In this document: piece after piece, positions 1-5,021 of the stretch
Numbering within the stretch: the first letter of the stretch is position 1
Layout of the letters: every line of letters begins with the position of its first letter
DNA from: Deltaproteobacteria bacterium
Lineage (GTDB): Bacteria > Desulfobacterota > Anaeroferrophillalia > Anaeroferrophillales > Tharpellaceae
NCBI GenBank assembly: GCA_030595135.1
Contig: JAUVDU010000168.1
Coordinates: 1-5,021 of the forward strand
Reading direction: 5' to 3'
DNA: 5,021 nt
Position numbers and translations under genes: made by a program
Notes under the pieces: generated by a model
What the model saw: only the letters and a program-made list of their open reading frames with translations
Databases searched by the model: none
What the model was told of the DNA's origin: nothing

Positions 1-1
1 C

Positions 2-1798
2 GGTATCGGTTTTGCTCGGGGTCAGAAAGTCAAACCGGAAGAGCTTGAGGTGGTGAGCACGGAAAAGGGTGAATATGTTTGCGTCCGTAAACGGGAGACC
101 GGCGAAAAGACGACAAAACTATTAGCCGAAGCCCTGCCCGCCTACATCATGAGCATCCCTTTCCGCAAATCGATGCGCTGGCAAAATCTCGATGCCCGTT
201 TTGCCCGGCCCGTCCACTGGCTTGCGGCCCTCTACGGCGACCAGACCATTCCCTTTGATTGTGCCGGTATCAGCAGCGGTGCGACATCTTTTGGTCACCG
301 CTTTATGGCCCCGGATAAATTCGACCTCAAACAACCAAGCGATTACGTTGAACTTTGCCGCCAAGCTAAAGTTATTGTCGACCAGAATGAACGCAAAACC
401 GTAATTAAAAGCCAGCTTGCTGAAATTGAGAAACAACTTGGCGGCACGATCATCGACGATCCGGAACTCCTCGAAACGGTTACCAATATTGTCGAATACC
501 CGCATGCGATTACCGGCTCCTTTGACAAAAGCTTTCTTGAGCTGCCGGAAGAAGTTCTAATTATAGTAATGCGCTATCACCAGAAATATTTCTGCTTGCG
601 TGACCGGAAAGGCCGCCTGATGGCCAATTTCATCACGGTCAATAATACCGTCGCCCGTGACCCGGAAATCGTCGTCAAAGGTAATCAGAGAGTTCTCCTG
701 GCCCGGCTTAATGATGCCAAGTTTTTCTACCAGGAAGATCTCAAGGTTCCGCTTGATGATTTTGTTGAACGTTTGCGCAATGTCGTCTTTCAGGCTAAAC
801 TCGGAACCTCATACGAGAAGGTCGAACGTTTCCGTAGTTTAGCTGAAAAAATGGCTGGCCGTCTCTGTCCCGAGCAGAAAGCGGCCATCAGCCGTACGGC
901 CTGGCTCTGCAAGGCCGATCTCGAAAGTAATATGGTCAACGAATTCTCCGATCTTCAGGGGATTATGGGCCGCGAATATGCTAGAGCTGCTGGTGAAGAC
1001 GACGCTATCGCCATCGGCATCCATGAACACTACATGCCGACCGGGGCCGGTGGAACTTTACCAACTAATGACTGCGGCGCGATTGTCGGTATCGCCGATA
1101 AAATAGATACTCTGGCTGGCTGTTTCGGGGTCGGTCTGCAACCGACCGGTAGTGCCGACCCTTATGCCTTGCGCCGCCAGGTTTTAGGCATTATCAATAT
1201 CTGCCTTGATCGCAACTACCGACTGCCTTTAAAGGAGCTTATCAACAACTCTTTAGAGCTTCTGCAAAGCAAAATCGAACAACCCATCGAAACCGTCGCC
1301 GATGAAATCTTAGAGTTCATCAAAGGGCGCTTTTTCCACAGCTTGACTGCCGCCGGGGTTCCAACCGGGGTTATCGAAGCAGTCTTAGCCGTAGATTTTG
1401 ATGATATAGTCATGACTCACAAACGCATCAGTGCATTAGACCGTTTTCGTCATCGTGACGATTTCGCAGATCTCTCGACCGCGTTTAAACGAATTATGAA
1501 TATTACCCGTAAAGAGAAAGAAAACTACCAACTGATTCCTGAAAAACTAATGGCTGGTGCCGAAGCGAATCTCTATCAAGCCTGGCAAAAAGTTGCTCAG
1601 CGCCTGGCCGCCGACCTTGAGAATGAGGACTTCGACCAAGCCTTTAGTACCGTCGCTGAACTAAAAACCCAAGTTGATACCTTTTTTGACGAAGTCATGG
1701 TCATGGTTGATGACCAAGCGGTACGCGAAAACCGCCTGGCCCTGTTGCAAGGAATCGCCGCTGATTTTAGAAAAATTGCCGATTTCTCTAAACTTTAG
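2..1798 (+). CDS. glyS: Glycyl-tRNA synthetase beta subunit (partial, 5' end outside window)
   Basis: This is the beta chain of the bacterial alpha2beta2 glycyl-tRNA synthetase, a cytoplasmic enzyme that charges tRNA-Gly using ATP and releases AMP and PPi. The frame is open from base 2 and encodes 598 residues here. Compared with E. coli GlyS (about 689 aa), roughly the first 90 residues are missing. The GTG at 50 is not the start, because the residues before it (GIGFARGQ) already match the family. Family landmarks, in window residue numbers, are MRW (58-60) followed by RPVHWL, HQKYF (193-197), the VNEFSDLQGIMG stretch (about 312-323), the HD-like domain with HEHYMP (about 341) and ADKIDTLAG (about 365-373), and DPYALRR (about 386-392). 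The C-terminal DALR-like tRNA/anticodon-binding region includes VDTFFDEVMVMVDD and ends in ADFSKL. There is no frameshift and no internal stop. glyQ is expected just upstream but is not visible. Identification is secure from many family motifs. Confidence 0.97.
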   Translation, partial: GIGFARGQKVKPEELEVVSTEKGEYVCVRKRETGEKTTKLLAEALPAYIMSIPFRKSMRWQNLDARFARPVHWLAALYGDQTIPFDCAGISSGATSFGHRFMAPDKFDLKQPSDYVELCRQAKVIVDQNERKTVIKSQLAEIEKQLGGTIIDDPELLETVTNIVEYPHAITGSFDKSFLELPEEVLIIVMRYHQKYFCLRDRKGRLMANFITVNNTVARDPEIVVKGNQRVLLARLNDAKFFYQEDLKVPLDDFVERLRNVVFQAKLGTSYEKVERFRSLAEKMAGRLCPEQKAAISRTAWLCKADLESNMVNEFSDLQGIMGREYARAAGEDDAIAIGIHEHYMPTGAGGTLPTNDCGAIVGIADKIDTLAGCFGVGLQPTGSADPYALRRQVLGIINICLDRNYRLPLKELINNSLELLQSKIEQPIETVADEILEFIKGRFFHSLTAAGVPTGVIEAVLAVDFDDIVMTHKRISALDRFRHRDDFADLSTAFKRIMNITRKEKENYQLIPEKLMAGAEANLYQAWQKVAQRLAADLENEDFDQAFSTVAELKTQVDTFFDEVMVMVDDQAVRENRLALLQGIAADFRKIADFSKL

Positions 1799-1803
1799 AA
1801 TTC

Positions 1804-1810
1804 AAGGAGA
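1804..1810 (+). promoter_or_regulatory. Ribosome binding site of ppdK
   Basis: AAGGAGA lies six bases before the ATG at 1817, a near-perfect anti-Shine-Dalgarno match at good spacing. It settles the ppdK start. It sits in the 18-bp gap after the glyS stop, and nothing in that gap resembles a promoter or terminator, so ppdK is probably read from the glyS transcript. Confidence 0.9.
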
Positions 1811-1816
1811 CCTAAT

Positions 1817-4474
1817 ATGAGCGAACAATTTGTCTACAGCTTCGGCGGTGATTATACTGAAGGTGATGCTGGCATGAAGAACCTGCTCGGCGGCAAAGGT
1901 GCCAATCTGGCGGAAATGATCAAGATCGGTGTACCCGTACCTCCAGGGTTTACGATCACCACCTCTACCTGTGTCTCCTTTTACGAAAACCAGAACCAAT
2001 ATCCTGAAGGTTTGGAAGAGCAGGTTCGGCAAGCCATGCGCAAAACCGAAGAGACCATAAATAAAGGTTTCGGCAACAACACAGCACCGTTGCTCTTTTC
2101 GGTTCGTTCCGGAGCCCGGGTCTCGATGCCCGGAATGATGGATACGGTACTTAATTTAGGTCTTAATGATCAAACCGTTGAAGGTCTCATTGCCGGTTCC
2201 GGCAGTGCCCGATTTGCTTATGACAGCTATCGCCGCTTTGTCCAGATGTACGGCAATGTCGTCATGGGTATCGAAGGGGAAAAACTCGAAGAGCTGCTTG
2301 ATAAAGCGAAAGAGCAAAAGGGAGTTGACTCAGACACCGACCTTGATGCAGATGACTTAAAACAACTGGTTGCCAACCTTAAAGCCAGAGTCAAAGAGTT
2401 GACCGGCAAAGATTTCCCAGAAGATCCTTACGACCAACTCTGGGGCGCGATCAGTGCGGTTTTCAGCTCCTGGAACACCAAACGTGCCGCAACCTACCGT
2501 AAACTCAATAACATTCCCGACCACTGGGGTACAGCCGTTAATGTTCAAGCCATGGTCTTTGGTAATATGGGTGAAGAGTGTGCTACCGGCGTTGCCTTTA
2601 CGCGTGACCCCTCAACCGGTGAAAACCTCTTCTACGGCGAATTTCTGATCAATGCTCAGGGTGAAGATGTGGTCGCCGGAATTCGCACGCCGCAGCCCAT
2701 CAATGAGGCGGGCCGAGGGGATTCCGACCTGCCTTCACTTGAAACCGTGATGCCCGATCTCTATCAAGAATTGGTTGAGGTCTACCAGAAACTCGAAAAA
2801 CACTATCGCGACATGCAGGATATCGAATTTACGATTGAGAACCATAAACTCTGGCTCTTACAAACCCGGAGCGGCAAACGGACAATCACGGCCGATATCA
2901 AGATCGCTCTCGACATGGTCGCTGAAGGCTTAATCGACAAACGCGAAGCTATCTTAAGAGTCGAGCCGGAAAAACTCGACAAACTCCTGCACCCAACCCT
3001 TGATCCTGAAGCGGCTAAAGAGTTACTTGCCAAAGGCCTGCCCGCCTCACCGGGTGCGGCTTGCGGTGAAATCGTATTTTGTGCCGATGAGGCCGAAGCG
3101 ATGAGCGCCGACGGTCATAAAACAATTCTCGTCCGAGCCGAAACTTCCCCCGAAGATATCAACGGCATGAATGCGGCCGAGGGAATTTTGACCTCGCGCG
3201 GCGGCATGACCTCACATGCAGCGGTAGTCGCTAGAGGCATGGGTAAATGCTGTGTTGCCGGCTGCGCTGCAATCTTTGTCGATTATCAAAATGACTGCTT
3301 TAAAATCGGTGATAAGATCTTTAAGAAAGGCGAAATCATCACGCTTGACGGTTCCACCGGCGAGGTTTTCCTCGGCCGCATCGCCACCATCACGCCGGAA
3401 CTGACTGGTGAGTTCGCAACCTTCATGAGCTGGGCGGATGAATTTCGCCGTCTGAAAGTCCGCACCAATGCCGACACCCCGCATGACGCCACTGTCGCCC
3501 GCGATTTCGGCGCCGAAGGCATCGGCCTCTGCCGCACCGAACATATGTTCTTTGAAGATGAACGCATCAAGGCAATCCGCGAAATGATTCTCGCCGACAA
3601 CCTGGAAGGGCGAGAAAAAGCTCTGGCCAAACTCCTGCCGGCCCAGAAAAGTGACTTTATCGGCATTTTTAAAGCCATGGATGGACTCCCGGTAACCGTG
3701 CGCCTGCTCGATCCGCCCCTGCATGAGTTCCTGCCGCAAAATGAAGCTGACATCAAAGAGCTGGCGACAATAATGGGCGTCTCTCTGGCGGCTCTCAAAG
3801 AGCGCACCGAAGCTCTGCACGAATTAAATCCGATGCTTGGTCATCGCGGCTGTCGTCTCGGCATCGCCTACCCCGAAATCTATGCCATGCAGGTTCGGGC
3901 GATCATGGAAGCGGCTTGCGAAGCTGTCCGCGACGGGATTACCGTACTTCCGGAAATCATGATTCCCCTGGTCGCCGATGTCAATGAGTTCAAATTTTTA
4001 AAAAATAGAAGCAAAGTTATTTGCGACCAGATCATTGCCGACTACGGCGTCACGCTAGACTATTTGATCGGCACCATGATTGAACTGCCCCGCGCCGCCC
4101 TGACCGCCGATGTCATTGCTCAGGAAGCTGAATTTTTCTCTTTTGGTACTAATGATCTAACCCAGACCACCTACGGCTTGAGCCGCGATGATGCGGGCAC
4201 CTTCCTGCCCACTTATATCGAGCAGAAAATCTTTGCCTCAGACCCCTTCGTCTCGATCGACATTGACGGAGTCGGGGCCTTGATTGAGATCGGCGTAACC
4301 CGGGGCCGCACTACCCGTCCCAACCTTAAAGTCGGCATCTGTGGTGAACATGGCGGTGAACCGGCATCGGTCGCCTTCTGCCACCGCACCGCCTTAGATT
4401 ATGTCAGTTGTTCACCATTCCGGGTACCGATTGCCCGACTGGCCGCCGCGAGAGCAGCATTGCTGGATGACTGA
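1817..4474 (+). CDS. ppdK: Pyruvate, phosphate dikinase
   Basis: This cytoplasmic enzyme catalyses the reversible reaction PEP + AMP + PPi = pyruvate + ATP + Pi, serving glycolytic ATP gain or PEP formation for gluconeogenesis. It is complete at 885 aa, close to Clostridium symbiosum PPDK (about 874 aa). Residues about 17-360 form the ATP-grasp nucleotide-binding domain (LLGGKGANLAEM near 23-34; FSVRSGARVSMPGMMDT near 94-110; FTRDPSTGE near 261-269; LLQTRSGKRT near 347-356). Residues about 405-520 form the swivelling phosphohistidine domain, with GGMTSHAAVVARGMG carrying the phosphoryl-carrier His467 and the adjacent Thr465 that PPDK regulatory protein targets in related enzymes. Residues about 520-880 form the PEP/pyruvate TIM barrel: R573 (GLCRTEHMF), R629 (VRLLDPPLHEF), E756 (GTMIELPRAA), N779-D780 (FGTNDLTQ), and catalytic Cys842 in GICGEHGGEP. 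All expected active-site residues are present, so it should be active. It starts 18 bp after glyS and its last 8 bp overlap the next gene. No PPDK regulatory protein gene is visible in the window. Confidence 0.98.
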   Translation: MSEQFVYSFGGDYTEGDAGMKNLLGGKGANLAEMIKIGVPVPPGFTITTSTCVSFYENQNQYPEGLEEQVRQAMRKTEETINKGFGNNTAPLLFSVRSGARVSMPGMMDTVLNLGLNDQTVEGLIAGSGSARFAYDSYRRFVQMYGNVVMGIEGEKLEELLDKAKEQKGVDSDTDLDADDLKQLVANLKARVKELTGKDFPEDPYDQLWGAISAVFSSWNTKRAATYRKLNNIPDHWGTAVNVQAMVFGNMGEECATGVAFTRDPSTGENLFYGEFLINAQGEDVVAGIRTPQPINEAGRGDSDLPSLETVMPDLYQELVEVYQKLEKHYRDMQDIEFTIENHKLWLLQTRSGKRTITADIKIALDMVAEGLIDKREAILRVEPEKLDKLLHPTLDPEAAKELLAKGLPASPGAACGEIVFCADEAEAMSADGHKTILVRAETSPEDINGMNAAEGILTSRGGMTSHAAVVARGMGKCCVAGCAAIFVDYQNDCFKIGDKIFKKGEIITLDGSTGEVFLGRIATITPELTGEFATFMSWADEFRRLKVRTNADTPHDATVARDFGAEGIGLCRTEHMFFEDERIKAIREMILADNLEGREKALAKLLPAQKSDFIGIFKAMDGLPVTVRLLDPPLHEFLPQNEADIKELATIMGVSLAALKERTEALHELNPMLGHRGCRLGIAYPEIYAMQVRAIMEAACEAVRDGITVLPEIMIPLVADVNEFKFLKNRSKVICDQIIADYGVTLDYLIGTMIELPRAALTADVIAQEAEFFSFGTNDLTQTTYGLSRDDAGTFLPTYIEQKIFASDPFVSIDIDGVGALIEIGVTRGRTTRPNLKVGICGEHGGEPASVAFCHRTALDYVSCSPFRVPIARLAAARAALLDD
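4467..4474 (+). other. ppdK stop / glycosylase start overlap (ATGACTGA)
   Basis: The start codon ATG (4467-4469) of the glycosylase precedes the TGA stop (4472-4474) of ppdK, with the two genes in different frames. With no strong Shine-Dalgarno upstream, this geometry suggests that ribosomes finishing ppdK re-initiate on the next gene. The overlap is seen directly; the coupling is inferred. Confidence 0.85.
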
Positions 4475-5021
4475 AAATTGTGATCTGACCGAGGTTTACA
4501 CATCTCTTCTGGCCGCTTTCGGGCCCCAGCACTGGTGGCCTGCCGAGGGGCCGGAAGAGATGATTATCGGAGCTCTTTTGACCCAGAACACAACCTGGAG
4601 AAATGTCGAAAAGGCACTTGCCAATCTACGCCTTGACCACCAACTTTCCTTTTCCGCAATCGCCGTCACCCCTCTAGCGGAACTTCAGGAACAGATCAAA
4701 CCTACCGGCTACTTTCGCCAAAAAAGTGAGCGCCTTAAGGCGCTGGCCGGCGCCATCATCAAGGCCGGCGGACTCAATCCATTAAAAGAGAAAACGACGC
4801 CTGATTTAAGAGCGTGGTTTCTCGCCTTAAAAGGGGTGGGCCCGGAAACCGCCGACAGCATCCTGCTCTATGCTTTCAAGCGACCAAGTTTTGTTATCGA
4901 TGCTTACACGTTAAGAATCTGCAAACGACACCAGTGGCTGCCGGCCACGGCAAACTATACCGAAGCGCAAAGTTATTTCACCCTCCAACTACCAAGCGAT
5001 CCGACCATCTTCAATGAATTT
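4467..5021 (+). CDS. HhH-GPD DNA glycosylase, endonuclease III / MagIII-like (partial, 3' end outside window)
   Basis: This is a likely base-excision repair glycosylase. The frame runs 185 codons from the ATG at 4467 to the last base without a stop; relatives are a little over 200 aa, so perhaps 30-40 residues are missing. Visible features are the N-terminal helix with ALLTQNTTWRNVEKAL (36-51), typical of the 'endonuclease III domain' family, then KPTGYFRQKSERLK (78-91), the helix-hairpin-helix LKGVGPETADSILLYA (121-136), and FVIDAYTLRI with the probable catalytic Asp145. At the position of the lyase lysine of E. coli Nth (GVGRKTA) this protein has Glu127 (GVGPETA). That fits a monofunctional glycosylase such as H. 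pylori MagIII (3-methyladenine) rather than a bifunctional Nth. The region where an iron-sulfur cysteine cluster might lie is cut off. The ATG lies inside the end of ppdK (8-bp overlap). Only a weak purine stretch (GAGAG, 4450-4454) precedes it, so translation is probably coupled to ppdK. The family is clear; the exact substrate is not. Confidence 0.9.
   Translation, partial: MTENCDLTEVYTSLLAAFGPQHWWPAEGPEEMIIGALLTQNTTWRNVEKALANLRLDHQLSFSAIAVTPLAELQEQIKPTGYFRQKSERLKALAGAIIKAGGLNPLKEKTTPDLRAWFLALKGVGPETADSILLYAFKRPSFVIDAYTLRICKRHQWLPATANYTEAQSYFTLQLPSDPTIFNEF
4729..4744. repeat. 16-bp perfect palindrome inside the glycosylase gene
   Basis: AGCGCCTTAAGGCGCT is its own reverse complement, with no spacer. 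It encodes part of the SERLKALAG stretch. It is followed by a GC-rich segment containing two direct copies of GGCCGGC (4745-4751 and 4763-4769), and GGCGC (4739-4743) can alternatively pair with GCGCC (4750-4754). No T-run follows, so it is not a terminator. No function is assigned, and chance is a fair explanation. Confidence 0.5.

Noticed and set aside
50..52. GTG at 50 as the start codon of the synthetase.
   Set aside because: The same frame is open to the left edge, and the residues before the GTG match the GlyS core, so the gene begins outside the window.
122..505. Minus-strand open frame of 127 codons inside glyS.
   Set aside because: It is antisense to well-conserved GlyS motifs, has no recognisable protein features and no sign of a promoter or RBS. 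It is a shadow of the real gene.
1799..1816. Possible promoter or terminator between glyS and ppdK.
   Set aside because: Only 18 bp are available. They hold a Shine-Dalgarno and no hairpin, T-run or -10/-35 pair.
3212..3820. Long open frame on the minus strand (202 codons), with a second overlapping one at 3286-3807, inside ppdK.
   Set aside because: Both lie wholly opposite the phosphohistidine and barrel-linker region of a strongly conserved PPDK. The translations show no recognisable family, and the openness is explained by codon bias on the coding strand.
4729..4754. Palindrome and GC-rich stems as an intrinsic terminator.
   Set aside because: It lies inside a conserved coding region and no T-run follows the stems.
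4814..5017. Plus-strand frame of 67 codons near the right edge.
   Set aside because: It is in a different frame from the HhH-GPD gene and overlaps its helix-hairpin-helix and catalytic Asp codons. The glycosylase frame carries the family motifs, so this one is a shadow.

Overview
The window carries three tightly packed, co-directional (+ strand) bacterial genes and almost no non-coding DNA. In order they are the 3' part of glyS (glycyl-tRNA synthetase beta subunit, 2..1798), a complete ppdK (pyruvate, phosphate dikinase, 1817..4474), and the 5' part of an HhH-GPD DNA glycosylase of the endonuclease III / MagIII-like type (4467..5021, running off the right edge). The last gene has no stop codon inside the window.

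The glyS-ppdK gap is 18 bp and contains only a strong Shine-Dalgarno. ppdK and the glycosylase overlap by 8 bp. There is no promoter, terminator, tRNA/rRNA, mobile element or CRISPR, so the window looks like the interior of one transcription unit whose promoter lies upstream, probably before glyQ.

A separate beta subunit implies the bacterial alpha2beta2 GlyRS. From memory, glyQ-glyS-ppdK is the gene order in Geobacter and related Desulfuromonadales. Together with the roughly balanced base composition this suggests a Desulfobacterota (deltaproteobacterial) chromosome. The taxonomic guess is inference, not something shown by a diagnostic sequence.

Functionally, GlyRS charges tRNA-Gly and releases AMP and PPi, which are the two nucleotide/phosphate substrates PPDK uses with PEP to make ATP and pyruvate (or releases when running in reverse). 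The glycosylase is a base-excision repair protein with no obvious metabolic link and may simply be co-transcribed. This is an ordinary housekeeping region and I see no undescribed system in it. The findings listed are modest: the AMP/PPi pairing, the overlapping repair gene lacking the bifunctional-lyase lysine, a slippery heptamer followed by a -1 frame stop in ppdK, and a 16-bp perfect palindrome in the glycosylase gene.
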